DNA from: Elgaria multicarinata webbii | Taxonomy: Eukaryota > Chordata > Lepidosauria > Squamata > Anguidae | Assembly: GCF_023053635.1 (NCBI RefSeq) | Contig: NC_086171.1 | Span: 16,572,006 to 16,636,005, forward strand | Direction of reading: 5' to 3' | DNA: 64,000 nt | Shown: positions 1-12,206 of the stretch, piece after piece | Layout: each line of letters begins with the position of its first letter | Position numbering within the stretch: position 1 is the first letter of the stretch | Notes under the pieces: model-generated | Database searches by the model: none | What the model was told of the DNA's origin: nothing | What the model saw: the letters and a program-made list of their open reading frames with translations, nothing else | Translations under genes and position numbers: made by a program

Positions 1-139
1 CAGCGGTAGCTAACCTAAGCCCCATTGTTTTCAATAAGACTTCATCAAATGTTTTTGGTATTTTTGAGCAGTTGACTTCAGTGCGAATGTGCCAGAGAAG
101 TAAAGGTGTGAGCTAGAAGCATATAAGCAAAATTGGCTT

Positions 140-245
140 ATGCCAAAATCAATAGGCTGAACCCAGATGTAGTCATGCCTAACTTAAATCCCATTGATTT
201 CAGTGGGTGTACTCTAAGCATAATTAAGGATGAATCGAACCCAAT
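140..245. repeat. Fragment of GGTTGGATCC-type short MITE
   Basis: The stretch has two blocks of the form 'cccattgatttcagtggg' and ends 'ggatgaatcgaaccc'. This matches the right end of copies near 16.0, 47.4 and 59.6 kb. The left end is not clear, so it is called as a fragment. Confidence 0.4.
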
Positions 246-588
246 GGATAATAAACACATGTTTAACTCCCATTGATTTCAACGTGTGTTTTACTTTCTT
301 TGGATCACAGGTCCATTTAGTCTCATTGGCTCAATTAGATGTGAATGGTGGAGAAACAACAAACCAATACCCTGCATTGATTTGGTGAACTCAGCAGAAG
401 TCTCTGATCTTGCTGCAGAACCAACTGAGCCCATCGCTTGGCTTAGATGTTATCAGCCACAGCCGGGATCATCAGTAGGTGGGAAGAGGGAGGACAGGTA
501 TATGTGATGCAAGCTCACAACCTGGATCATTTCCTCGGTCATGGAGTAGCTGCCAAACAAAGACTATTAGAAATAGTGGAAGACATAG

Positions 589-728
589 GCCATTTCTACA
601 CTTGCGTTTTTTTCCAGGGATCGTCCTGGGATCATCCCTGTGCATGCAAATGACACACAGGGGATCCCAGAAGCAGGCAGGGACGATCCCTCCATTTTCC
701 TGGAATAATCCTTAGGTGTAGAAAGGGC
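589..728. mobile_element. MITE, TCTACAC-ended, 5-bp TSD (copy 1)
   Basis: A 140-bp inverted-repeat element with ends GCCATTTCTACAC and GTGTAGAAAGGGC. It is flanked by CATAG at 584-588 and again at 729-733. The interior shows paired 'gggatcgtcc' and 'gggacgatccc' arms. Close relatives lie at 4369 and 57923. There is no coding capacity, so it is a non-autonomous DNA transposon. The superfamily is not settled; a 5-bp duplication is known for some hAT lineages. Confidence 0.75.
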
Positions 729-1174
729 CATAGAATAACTTCTGAGGGCACTGGTTTAAACTCTGTGAACATTGTTTTAAGATAGTGGTGGACAACCTTT
801 GGCCCCAGAGCTTCATGTGGCCATTGGCCTAATTTCCAAAGGCCTCGGGCAAATGCAAGGGCAATCTGTTCCTCCTCTGGCAGCCCCCTGGGTGGGAAGA
901 AAGAGGGAGGGAGAAAAAGGGGTGGCAGAAAGAGAGAGCCAGAGCCAGCATCAAAGGTAGCATGTTTGGGCAAGTGGTACCCATGCTGAGCAATGCCTGT
1001 CAAGCAAGCACATGGTAGCAATGGTGAGGGAGAGGGTGAGGAGCAACAGCAGCTGGTGACAATGGTGGTGAGAAGGCAGACTCACTGAGGGAAGGGCCCA
1101 TTGTGGGTGTTTTGCCCAAGGGCCCTCAGAAATTGTGGGCGGGCATCTGGCTTAAGGGCCTTCAGAAACCAGGA

Positions 1175-1239
<65 letters not shown>
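1175..1239. repeat. Compound (GT)n(GA)n microsatellite
   Basis: About 11 GT units run directly into about 21 GA units. The open frames across it are repeat translations, not genes. Confidence 0.97.
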
Positions 1240-1241
<2 letters not shown>

Positions 1242-1689
1242 GGTGATCCTGCCCATTTTGGGCTCTGGCTCTGTCCACCACCAGCAGTCAGCCCTCACCA
1301 CTTGGCCCCTGAGGGAATGTGTCTCTTGGCAGAATGCCCCCCAAAACCATTTCTTTAAGTCCTCATGCCTTTTCGCAGCCCACCTTGGTTGCCTTCAGAA
1401 AGGTGGTATAGAAATACAAGAAGTCAATTAGAAATGAATAAGCCTACCTGGTGGTGTCCACCAATGGTGGCAGCCATCGAGAAAAGTATATGGAAAACGT
1501 ATATCTGCGTAGGTCTCGAGAAACTTCACAAAGATGTTGTTCACCCCACCACCCTGCTCCATCCTCCCTGCCACAGCACTGATTCCCAGTTAAGGACAGA
1601 GGGAAAGGGGGTACAACTGATTGTACAGCACAGGCAAGAAGGCCTGTGTGGAAGGAACCCATTGCAGATGGAAGCCTTGTCTTTTCCCA

Positions 1690-2060
1690 TCAATAGAGAG
1701 CCAATGTGGTATAGTGTTGGACTGGGACTCAGGAGAACCGGGGACTGGTCCTCAATCAGCCATGAAGCTCGTTGGGTGACTTAGGAGACCAGATACTGAC
1801 TCCCAGCTCCAACAGGCTGAGAATTAGTGGCAATGCTGTCAAAGTATTTGGGGAATGGGAATGGCTTTTTTCATCCAACCGAATGTCTTGGCAAAATACT
1901 CAATTGTCACTGAAAGGTCAAAGGCCATGATAAATTCCATGTGCAATGTGATATGAGGGTAAAATGGAGAGGAGGTGGACCATGTAAGCCACCTGGGGTT
2001 CCCTGCAAGAGGGGGGAAAAGGCAGGACATTTAATGTAACAACAAATACATAAATAAATC
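1690..2060 (+). mobile_element. tRNA-derived SINE, type 1, interrupted
   Basis: The left part (to about 1803) has the tRNA-like head 'gccaatgtggtatagtg' and 'ttggactgggactcaggaga'. The tail resumes near 1947 with 'gagggtaaaatggagaggag' and ends in an ATAAATAAAT-like run. An unrelated repeat lies between the two parts. Better copies are at 36197 and 42099. The B-box here is weak, so this copy is old. Confidence 0.75.
1829..1945 (-). repeat. Unclassified 118-bp repeat, copy 1
   Basis: Starts 'ggcaatgctgtcaaa' and shares most of its bases with 2637-2755. Read on the minus strand, both copies have an open frame with the pattern MAFxLSVTxEYxAxxFGxMKK. I do not recognise the family. This copy sits inside a SINE. 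Confidence 0.6.
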
Positions 2061-2636
2061 CTGTGGTTCCGCTATGGCAGATTCATGGGTTTCTAGGGTG
2101 CTGAACCAGAGCCGAACCCTGCAAACCTCACACACTGGTTATTCTGCGATGAGCTGCTTCTAGAACTCATTTCTCGTTTCTTTGGCTGCTAGTACAGACA
2201 ACCGATGCATGATGCTCGCCTGCAGTTCGTTCATTTTTAAAATGATCTGCGACTGAACTTTCCTTTGAAGATAATTTATGGCAGGTACAGATCTCTGGCC
2301 TTTTTTTTTGTGGCTCACCGCAGCTTCTAGAAAGGTTTACTGGATTCATGGGGACAAGCGTTGGATCAGCTGGCGTAGACATTGTGTGGTGGGTCTGTAT
2401 AATAGGTACAAAATGCAAGCACATTTAGCTCAGGGATGGCAGGGGAAATGTGGGGGGGAGGCCACGGTTCTGCGTTTCACCTTGGAAAGGCAACCTAGCG
2501 CGAGGCAGAGTGAAATTGACAGTTGGATATCCAACAGCTTTAGACGCCCCCCCCCTCCCCACAACCCTGTGGAATGTAAGCAGGAAGGTACGGCTGTTAT
2601 GTTAGGTGCCACCTAAGATCACTGTTAGAGTTCAGC

Positions 2637-2755
2637 GGCAATGCTGTCAAAATATTTTGGAAATGGCAAATGGCTTTTTCATCAAACCAAATTTCTGGGC
2701 AGAATACTCATTTGTCACTGAAAGGCCAAAGGCCATCTTGAATTCCATGGGCAAC
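2637..2755 (-). repeat. Unclassified 118-bp repeat, copy 2
   Basis: Second copy of the repeat at 1829, in the same orientation, with the minus-strand frame MAFGLSVTNEYSAQKFGLMK. The flanks differ from those of copy 1, so this is an interspersed repeat and not a local duplication. No known protein family is recognised. Confidence 0.6.
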
Positions 2756-2984
2756 AGAACCAAATTGCTGGCCACTGACTTCCAGGAACAACTCTTACGC
2801 AGACCCCATTGCAATGATTGGGACTTGCTTGTGCTCTTGCTGCCAAGGCAGCACTTAACGGATCCCTGTCGGAAAAATGAGCCATGCACTGATAAATTGT
2901 GGGAAGGTTTTGTCTCCTTTCCTTTGGGGTCAGAGCACAGGTGGGGAACCTGTTGGATTCCAATTTACATCTGCCCAGCCAACA

Positions 2985-3036
2985 TGGGCCAGAGATTATG
3001 GGAGTTGTAGTCCAGCAACTGGACGGCTGCAGACTC
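2985..3036. repeat. Fragment of TTGTAGTCC-type palindromic MITE
   Basis: Carries 'atgggagttgtagtccagc', the arm of a common squamate inverted-repeat element. Only one arm is clear here; a fuller copy lies at 30345. Confidence 0.35.
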
Positions 3037-3520
3037 CTCACTCTAAGCGTATAGTTTTCTGAAAAGGTTAGAGCTTGGGGAGAGAGATGTGGCTTCTCAG
3101 CAAAAATATCTGGGCTTTTGTTTGTTGGGAAAAGCATGTTATATATTTAGTTAGGGTCCAGTCCTATGTATGTTTAGCCAGGAAACAAGTCCTACAACTC
3201 CCTGCATGCCCTGGCCATGGCCATTTTCTGGCTAACCATGCACGGGATACATGTTGATCAATCAAAATATCTGCTTTTAGGAGGATGCAAGTATGGCATT
3301 TTTAGGGAGCCACTGTAATGCTCAGAATATTGGGTTTGGATGCTGGAATGAAAATCCACGTTCAGATCCTTTGTCAGGTTGGAACCCAGTATGATTTTTC
3401 ACCTTGGATTGCTGCCAAAAATGGCAGCACAAAGTTGAGTTCTTTCCCCAAGAGTTTTGGTACCCATGTTTCTTCCATGTGTTTCTCCATCCCTGTGAAT
3501 GTCAATCAGTGTTTTGGAGT

Positions 3521-3722
3521 GGGGCAGATAATATAGTTCAGTAGTAGAATATGTGAACACACAGAGGCCCCAGTTCAATCACGGATCTCCAATTAAGAGG
3601 ATCAGGTAGCAAGTGATTGGAATGATGTTGGTCTGAGACCCTGGAGAGCTACTGCCAGTCAGAGTAGAAAATATTGGTCTAGGTGGACTACTGGTCTGCC
3701 CTAGTATAAGGCAGCTTCCTCT
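3521..3722 (+). mobile_element. tRNA-derived SINE, type 2
   Basis: A tRNA-like head (degraded 'tagttcagtagtagaat' and 'cagttcaatcacgg') is followed by a body with 'ctggagagctactgccagtc' and ends 'tataaggcagcttcct'. Minus-strand copies lie at 19010, 28262, 34975 and 52100. This copy is diverged. Confidence 0.8.
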
Positions 3723-4368
3723 GTCCAATATCTACATCATATAATGTGATGACATGACAACATCTTATGGCCAAAGGGGAAGAAGGCAGTATGAGGTGGC
3801 CATTGTGTAGCTACAGGCCTGGGTCAAGCAGAATTTCTAGTTCCACCCTAAGGAAGGCAGGTCCTTGAGCGGCCTTATGCAAGTCATGATCTCAGGGAAC
3901 TCCTCTACACATAGGAAAAATCCTGCAGCCTTACCAGGGCTTTCGCCCTCTGCAGTCTTTTCACCTTCATGACTCACACCTTTACACACGACCACGTGAT
4001 TTTGAGTTGAAAACTTCCCTTCTCGGAAAGTCTCTGTTGTGTTTAATGAGACTTCGCCATCTAGTGGTTGAACTTTACACACTGAGGAGATCCTGCGACA
4101 TCCCAATGGTAAATTAAATATCACATTACCTCCGATCTTTTTTAAAGCAAGATTATAGGAGGATAGCATGGGAGAAATCCTGGACATTGATGAAAATGTG
4201 TAATGTATCCACAAACATCCATTAGTGGTCAATCATGAGCATGCAATAAATTGCTTCTTTAGAGAAGCTTTGAGTCTAACCTATTTTCCATTGCTTTTGT
4301 GGGGAGAAAATGAATCCCAGGCACACTGAGCACCTTTGAAAAACTAACGGGCAGCAACTGTGACTAAG

Positions 4369-4482
4369 GCCCTTTCTACACCTAAGGATTATCCCAGGAA
4401 AATGGAGGGATCATCCCGGCCTGCTCCCGGGACCCCCTGTGTGTCATTGGCATGCACAGGAATGATCCTGGGATGAAACGGC
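4369..4482. mobile_element. MITE, TCTACAC-ended, 5-bp TSD (copy 2)
   Basis: A 114-bp element starting GCCCTTTCTACACC, flanked by CTAAG at 4364-4368 and 4483-4487. It matches the element at 589 in reverse orientation and its last part is shortened. Non-autonomous. Confidence 0.75.
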
Positions 4483-4491
4483 CTAAGAGAT

Positions 4492-6265
4492 GCAAGTGAC
4501 AAATCCTTCGTGCATTGCTGGCTCTGGTTTGGCCTAAGGCACTTGACTGTGGGAATAAGATGTGACTGTTCACACAAGGCACAAAAGACTGTTTTGGTGT
4601 CACATCCACATAGTAAACAAACAAAAAACAGTTGAGAACAGGAGAGGTGAGAGAAGCAAGGTTCATCTACAGCAGGGGCGTTGAGCCTCTTTCAAATTCA
4701 GTTTGGGGAAAGCTCTTAGGAGCCAAATTCCAGTGGTGAGCGGGGCTGAAGGCAAAATGGGCCAGTGCCAAAGGAGGGCAGGATTAGAACCACAGTTGGG
4801 CGAGATTTACCCAGCAGGCTGATCTACAGTTAGTTAATGTACTTCTGTCCTGCCCATTTCCATGGGACTTCAGCGTGCCTAACAGGGAGCAGGACTCCAT
4901 CTCCTGCAAGCAAAGCAGTATGTTTCCATAGTTCTGGTCATGAAACGGGAATGGCGGGTGGGACGGTTTTATGAAATACAATCCGAGACGTTTGGAAGGA
5001 AATGAACTTAGGAGCTACACCTACAGCACGTTCTTCTAGCGACCGGCCACTTTGCTGAAATCGTTGTAATATTTGGGTTTTATGCACTGGAGGTGGCAAG
5101 CAGTGTCCAGGATGAGAGATTGATGGCTTATATACTAAGCATAACAGTATGAGAGCCTTTGGCTGCCAAATGGCACAGTGATTTAAAGAAGGGCGCCTTT
5201 GGTTTGATAGGTGGTGTATTTGTTCTGTGGCTAGAATTCGTTCAAGAAAGGGCTTTTGATGCTCTGGCCAATGATAACTGTCTGGGAGAATGGAGAAATC
5301 CAAATCCTCCAAGCTTTGGTGAGCAGACAGAATGAAATACTTGGATGTGGAGAAGTGGGCGTGGGCGAAGCCAGATTCCATGGTGGTGTGAGGTGGCTCT
5401 TCAAAGAGCACTTATGTGGTTTGTCACCTTTAGAAAGGATCCTGTGAGTCCAATTGATGGCAACTTGAGTCGTAAGCGGTGGTTCTTTTCTTTTGAGGGA
5501 AGGCTGCCTAAAAGAGAGGAGACAGTGATTTTGGAACATGTTTCTTGAGCTCTTATAACAAAAAGGGACTTTTACTACTGGCTTGGCATTCGAGATCGTT
5601 AGCCTACTTTTTAGTCCTTTCAACAAGACTTCCCTCCATTTGGAGGACCAGCATGAATCACTGCGGAGGAAATTCACGCAGTATTTTCCCAAGTGTCCTA
5701 TCTGGTTTGGATTTGATTTTTAGCATCAGAAGTATAAACAGAAGCAAAAGCAAAAGAAAAAAAAGTTTTCATAAGATCACAGGCTACGGCTGCGATTCAG
5801 CTTAATACAGCTGCGAGACTACCTTGAACTGCAAAGCTTGTAATTCTTAGAAAGAAAAGATGTGCTTGCTCTGACCCAGAACTGTATCTTTGAACTTTGA
5901 CTGGGACTCTCGGTTTGCCCAAGAGAACAAAGTTATGCATTTAACATCTTATCCTAGTAAATCATTGACTTAATGGGTTCCCCTTTTTGGACTTTTCTTT
6001 ATAGCTAGTGCTACTCTTTAGTGATAATGTCTGTATTCCTTCTCTCTCACTTGACATTCTCTTGAGCTCTTTGGAACATGTCTGCAGAACCGGCAAATAT
6101 CTTAGCAACTTCTACGGAGTTTGAATGATCGCAAAGTATCTGAGGCCGTTGGCGAGATGTTTAGGCAAAATCGATCTCTTGTATTGCCCGATATGAAAGA
6201 AAGAGGAGACTGAGGTCTAGTCACCTTTCTGGATTTAAAGAGTTCTGTTCCTTTAGGTTCCATAA
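4492..6265. other. No gene or repeat recognised
   Basis: Two overlapping minus-strand open frames of about 155 codons lie at 4938-5692. They show no domain and no splice-site context, and frames of this length are expected a few times by chance in a window this size. I see nothing else to support. Confidence 0.5.
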
Positions 6266-6267
6266 TC

Positions 6268-6268
<1 letters not shown>

Positions 6269-6301
<33 letters not shown>
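6269..6301. repeat. (AAT)n microsatellite
   Basis: Eleven AAT units; the minus-strand leucine run is a translation of this repeat. Confidence 0.97.
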
Positions 6302-6304
<3 letters not shown>

Positions 6305-8047
6305 TTAAAGAACTATGGCAACAGGAAAAGGTCACAATTATTCCATTAGTCTCATCAGTCACTGGCATCACATCAAAAAACTATACAGAAAACCTTCAGA
6401 AACGACATACCAAAATACATCCACACCATCATCAAGAAAGCAGTCATACTTAAAACATACTCAATAGTCAGGAAATTTGTGAATCTGTAAAAGATAGCCA
6501 ATCATGTCCATCTAGAAAAATTGCCATGAGTGAGAAAACAGATAATAACCAAAACAACTCAGAGCCTGCTTCACTTCAAAAACTTTAAACAAAAAATAGT
6601 ATTGTATATTTCAGAAAACACTCAGTCTGGGATTTCTTCATATAATGTCCATAATACATTAAGTACATTCCAATAATTGTTCCTACATTATCTGCCACAT
6701 CACAGTACATTGAAAGAAAATATATTGAAACTCAGTAGTGGGTTTATTTTACTTTTTTAAAAATACCAAATTCAAGATGTTCACAATTTCTCTGTATGGT
6801 CATTTCATGCTTAAAAGAAAACCATAAATTGGCTTTAGTCACCTTGCGGTGAAATTGCCTACCTGCCTGTACATATGTGGGTCACTTCTTAGACGATCTA
6901 GCGTAAACTGCAAACGCCCTGTAGCATGAAATGAAAACACACATGTATTGACTTAATACTTATGTAGACATGAGCTGAGTTTTATGTGTGAATAGAGCCA
7001 ATATAATTAGGGCAGAGACACAAAATCAGGGTTATCCTCCTTTAGGAGACTGAGATGTGGCAAAATACAACATACTTTTTAGACAGTTTAATTTGCAAAC
7101 GTAGTCAGCCTTCTTTCACTCTGAAAAGCAAAGTAAGCAGGGGCATTTATTGAGCCAGAGAAGAAATAAAATGTAGCTCCAGAATTTCTAGTTTTCTACA
7201 TAGTTATACTCCCATATTGCTAAATACATTTACTTGGAAGTAAAAACCATCAATATCAATGGAACTTGCTTCTAAGTCATCCTTACTCCGTTGCTTTTTC
7301 TTGCATTTCAGTCAGTTCAGGCATTAAAATAGACTGGGTAGGTGCAGTAAGCAGCATAATATAAGGTTATGTTATTTTTTCCATGGGCTATTAATATCTT
7401 GTTACTGTGAGACTCTGCTGGTTGGTGGTTTCTGGTTTGTGGTATTTGGCTTCAAGGTAAAGAGAGAGAGAAAAAACCCCAAGACCACCTCCAATATGAA
7501 TATTTACTTCCAACTGCTACTTAACATAAATTACCATTGGTTATTTCCATATTTACATTTCAACAGAAACTGAACTTTTGATGTCTTCTCAGCCAAACTG
7601 CATACAGAGCTTTAGCAACGTGTATCGTGTTCATGGATATCATACATTTCAGCAAGAATTGTATTGTTTTCAAATGCTGAACAACATATAGATTGAGGGT
7701 TATATAATATTAATCAGAACAGTGTAGAATTGCCAACACTGTTGTCTCCATGGGACAAAAGGCATAACTGAAGAGGTGCTGTGCTAAATGAGTCCCATAT
7801 GGACACCTCTAAACATCAGGCTTCATTTTCGTACTGGGTTACTTTAAGATGGGCTGTAGTCCAATGTAGTGTGACTTGGCTCATGTATATGTGGAGGGGA
7901 ACTTTCTGACAGGGTGCCAAGCGACTCATTGTAGTCAATGTAGCTGATCCAGGCCAACTCTGAATTTGGCAATCCAGTTTCCACTGCATCACTTTACAGC
8001 TGATGGGGAACATAGCCTAATGGTTAATTTAGCCCTAGGCGAAATGG
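6302..8047. other. AT-rich unique sequence, no gene seen
   Basis: No open frame of note and no family-level repeat except a faint 'aatatcaatggaacttgctt' motif near 7250. Probably intron or gene flank. Confidence 0.5.
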
Positions 8048-8052
8048 CTAAG

Positions 8053-8357
8053 GCCTCATCTACACCAAGCAGGATATTGCACTATGAAAGTGGTATGTAA
8101 GAGGCAGGAGCCACACTACTGCTTTATAGCATTACTGAAGTGCACTGACAACTGTTGGGGCCCATGGACACATACCATATATACAGCTTTCATACTGCTT
8201 TCATAGTGCTTAAATGTTGTAAACCGCCCAGAGAGCTTCGGCTGTGGGGCAGTATATAAATGTAATTAAATAAATAAATAAATATCCTGCTTGGGGTGGC
8301 TCCTGCCTTTTATATACCACTTCCATAGTGCAATACCCTGCTTGGTGTAGATTAGAC
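8053..8357. mobile_element. Palindromic MITE (CACCAAGCAGGATAT type), composite
   Basis: Starts GCCTCATCTACACCAAGCAG and ends CTTGGTGTAGATTAGAC, flanked by CTAAG at 8048-8052 and 8358-8362. It holds two right-arm segments, and an L2-like 3' tail (8210-8282, 'aaaccgcccagagagcttcg' plus AAATA units) is inserted in the first. Other copies lie at 22425, 42685, 47104 and 57573. Confidence 0.8.
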
Positions 8358-8783
8358 CTAAGTTTGCTGTAGAGAAGGATGTGGAGCCACCAGGCTGGGA
8401 GCCAGATGTGGCCCATAGGGCCTTCCCGTCTGACCCACAGACCTTTCCTACCAGGCCCCACTGGCTTTCCTCAGCCCAACCCCCTTCTCAGCCCCTTTTT
8501 TCTGCTACCCAGCTGGTTCCCACAGGTCAGTTGAGCAGTGTTGTGGAGCAGAGAAGACCATGGGTGAGGAAAGTTTTTAACCTCCCCTCTCTATGATCTG
8601 TCAATAGGTAGGAAACAGCTGAGTAATGTGGAAGAGGGGATATGGCCATGGAGTCCTGTGTCCAAGCTTTTGATGAGAAGGCCAAGCTCTCTTCTGCCAC
8701 TGGCAGCTTGCTGCATTTCCATGGTGAGAAAGAGAAGCAAGGAAGAATGATCCTGATATATAGATGTATGTGACTGTGTATGA

Positions 8784-9189
8784 TAGGGTGACCAACTGTC
8801 AGGATTTCCCCGGATTTGTCCTGGTTTTTGTTCTTTCCATGGTGTCAGGGGGGATTTTCTATAATTTTCAATAATGTCCTGGAATGATACACCTTCCTCT
8901 TTAAGGCTGCCACTAGCATGGCAGGAAGGAATGACATGCTTTCTTGAGGCACCCCGAGCTCCAATTGAGGTCTTAAAGGGGAAAGTGGGTCATTCCTGGA
9001 CATTATAGAAAAGGCCCCAATTCGAGTGGATGGTGGTGGTGCAGAATGAAATCCTTTCCCCTCCTCCACTCCAATCGGGTTCTTTAAGGTGGCGGGGGAA
9101 TAACGTACTTTCTGCAGGACTCAGAAAGCTGCTTCCCCCCCCACACACTAGGTGTCCTCTTTTTTGGTTTCCCAAATATGGTCACCCTA
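8784..9189. mobile_element. hAT-like non-autonomous transposon (TAGGGTGACCA), copy 1
   Basis: Ends TAGGGTGACCA and TGGTCACCCTA are perfect inverted repeats. A perfect 8-bp duplication GTGTATGA flanks it (8776-8783 and 9190-9197). The near-identical copy at 44381 differs mainly by small gaps. There is no transposase. The 8-bp duplication supports a hAT-type transposase; the family name is not assigned. Confidence 0.88.
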
Positions 9190-9356
9190 GTGTATGATCT
9201 ATGGATGTACGTGATCAAGGTAGTGTGTGGATGAGTGCAAATGATGTGTGGGTGTGTTTGTGAATGGATGGATTTGTGTGGGCTGGCACTGGCATGTGTC
9301 CCTCTGGAAGGTTACTCATGAGGGAATGAGTAAAAGGTCATGGGAAGTGTCTCTCT

Positions 9357-9700
9357 GTATTATTATTATTATTATGTTCTTAAAGTTTATATATCATCTT
9401 TTAAAGAAAATGAATTGAGGTCGGCTTACAAAACTAAACATTTTACAAATTATAAAAACATGCATCAGAACCAACAACTCCTAAAACAACAATAACTAGA
9501 AAACAATACTAGCATAACAAGGATATGAGTAGTCATAAAGGGAGCAGCATTAATATTAAGTCAACCAAAAACTCTCTTAAAAGGATTTAACCAACTGTCT
9601 AAAATAATAATAAAAAAGTGTCCAGGTCTGAAAGACCTTGCTTGGTAGGGTGATTCCACAGAAAGGTAAACAGTTGGGTGGGATAGATGTTTAATAAATA
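9357..9700 (-). mobile_element. L2-like LINE 3' end, fragment
   Basis: A TTA-repeat start followed by 'taaagtttatatatcatc' and 'gaggtcggcttacaaaac' is the minus-strand form of the L2-type tail. The end of the ORF (gene-end text near 9610-9670) can be made out but is weak. Confidence 0.5.
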
Positions 9701-9914
9701 AATAAAATAAATTAAGGCGCCGTGGGTTGGATCCAGAATTACTCTGGATCAACTGTGCTGGCAGAAGTGGACTTCCCATCCTTCCCACAGCAGCCACTTC
9801 AGCCACCTGAAAGTGCTACCCAGATTCAGGAGACCCTTCTGAATGGGGTGTGCTGTGTGTGGGGGAACAGGAGCAACAGGTCAAGCTACATCCCCAAGCT
9901 ACAGATATGATGTT

Positions 9915-10451
9915 TGGGAAAGGAGCGCAAACCCATCTAAAACAGGCTGCACACCCAAAACAGATTGTGTACCCACCGGCAATACCCTATGAAGAAAGGT
10001 TGCAATATCTGGGACTGTTTAGCTTAGAAAAAAGGCGAGCAAGGGGAGACAAGCTAGAGGTGTACAAACTACGTGTGGAGAAAGGGGATAGGGAGACATT
10101 CGGGACAGATCAAAGGAAGTACTTCTTCACACAACACATAAACTATGACGAAATTCCCTTTCAGAAGATGTAATGATGGCTGCCAATTTTGGTGGCTTTA
10201 AAGGGGGATTGGACAAATTCTTGGAGGAGAAGGCTATAGTTTCTAGTCTGGATGGCTATATGCTACCTCCAGTATCAGAGGCAGTAAGCCTATATACACC
10301 AGTTGCTGGGGAACATGGGTGAGAGGGTTCCATTGCACTCATGTTCTGCTAGTGAGTTTCCCATGGGCTCCTGGTTGGCCACAGTGTGAACAGAATGCTG
10401 GACTGGATGGACTCTTGGTTTGGTCCGGGATGGCTCTTCTTATGTTCTTAG
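9915..10451 (+). mobile_element. CR1 LINE 3' end
   Basis: The 9985-10040 region encodes a peptide resembling YEERLQYLGLFSLEKRRARG, typical of the CR1 region around the end of ORF2. It continues through 'tactacttcttcacac'-like text and 'ggaggagaaggctat' to end 'ggctcttcttatgttctta'. The same 3' part occurs at 33019 and 52200. 5'-truncated, as usual for CR1. Confidence 0.8.
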
Positions 10452-11860
10452 TACTTCTCTTTTCCCTGGATTAAGTTTCAGCTTGTGCCCCATCCAGTCC
10501 TTCACAGGTGACAAACAGCAGTTCAGGATAATATTGCACCCCTAGGATCAGGTGTAAATGAGAAACAGAGCTGCGTAACATCTGCACATTGATGATTATG
10601 CAGACTGGATGACTTCACCCTGTGGTTTCAAGTAGATGTTTAATAGCATGGGTAATGACCCTGCAGAACCCCATAGGCCACCAGCCAAGGAGAAGAGCCG
10701 AAGCCCCCAGCACCACTTCCTAGGTCCTATCTCCCAGAAATGAGCAGAGTCAGCCCAACACAGTGCCCCCAATTCCTATCCCTATGAAGCAAGTTACAAT
10801 AGCCATGTAACAATTAAACTCCCAGCAACCCAGAAGGATACCATGGCAAACAGTAACAAATGCTGCTGAAAGGTCCAGGAGAACGAACCAGGCCATATTT
10901 GCTCTGTCCATTTCCCAGCGCAAATCATCCACCAGGTTGGCTGAGGCAGTTTCTGCCCTGAACCAAGCCAAAAGCCAGACATGAAGGGATCCAGATAGTC
11001 AGTGTCATCCAGAAACCCCTGGACCTGTGTCATCACCACTCTCTTGTGTACCTTGTCTCAAAAAAGAAAAAGAAAAAAAAAGATATTTGACAGTGGGTGG
11101 TATTTATTTAAATTAGAGGTTTCCAATGATACTTCTTCTCATTTTTCAATACAGGCTGTACTACTGCTCTTTCTGTAAGTATTTATTTCTTCGCAAATCC
11201 CAAGATACATAGCAAACTGCAGTGATTTCCCCAGCCAGGATGGGCAAGGGAATGGTCGGCTGCATGTCTCCAAGGTCCACATCCTTAGGGCCAAAAAGGA
11301 TAAACGTATCCAATAAAATGTGTCAAATGCAATGCCTAAGAAACCCCAGAACTGACACTGACAATCTGGAATCCAGGTCAGAATAGATCTGAGCAATTGT
11401 ATCTGTCAATGCTTCTTGAATAAGTCACAGTGGGCTTCTGAACAGCCCTCCACTTCTTTCTGAGGTTCAAGACATAACAGACCTTTCACCATATGGACTG
11501 GCTTCACTGGACAACATTGAGAAGCTGCAACGGTGACCGCAAAGTAAGAGTTTGTGCTGCTTTCTACCATAGAATAAGCCCAATAATGAGCTCTAAGCTG
11601 TGTTTGGTTGAACTCGCTGTGGGTTTACCTCCACCATCCTCTAGCCCTCTTCCCCCTTGTTCCATTGCTTCAAGCGCCCCAGTAAACCAAGAAGCCCTAT
11701 GAGCTCCACCTGAGGAAGAAAGATACTTGGGAGGTTTTGCATCCATTGCCTGGGCCATCTCTGCATTCCAGAGATTAACCAGGGCTTCGGCAAACCCATC
11801 AGCCTTACCAGCTAGCCTATCTCTCAGAGCTGCCAGGAAACCATCTGGATTCATCCTCCT
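10452..11860 (-). mobile_element. L2/CR1-group LINE ORF2 fragment
   Basis: Minus-strand frames match the linker (NPDGFLAALRDRLAGKADG ... LVNLWNAEMAQAMDA ... near 11850-11600) and then the reverse transcriptase (FLDDTDYLDPFMSGF, VLLDLSAAF near 11030-10830) of L2-group elements. Part of the enzyme between the two is rearranged, and the frame changes several times. A dead LINE copy, not a host gene. Confidence 0.7.
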
Positions 11861-12206
11861 CCAAGACTTCCATGGATCACACTACAGGCCTATTTAGTCA
11901 AGCATTTTGTTTCCAATGGTAACCAACCAGGACGTAGTCATACTTCACACTCTGGGCATTCACAAATAAGGAGTGCAGGAAGTCCCAACATCTCGCAATC
12001 AGAAATATACTGCAACATCGTGGCACCTTTAAGGCACAAGATGTTACTGTCTCCCCTCAAAAATATCCCAGTCTAAAATGTGGGGAACTGACCATGTAGA
12101 TGTCACATCCCAGACTAGCCTAACTGTTGCCCCCATCATCCACAGAGAAGGGCAGGAACAAGGAGGAGCTGAAACCTCAATGTATGTGTGTGAAGTTCAG
12201 AGATCA

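Noticed and set aside
4938-5692. Two overlapping minus-strand open frames of about 155 codons
   Set aside because: No domain, no codon pattern, and a few frames of this length are expected by chance.
11564-11854. A 96-codon frame with a protein-like composition
   Set aside because: It matches the linker region of an L2-group LINE, so it was annotated as LINE.
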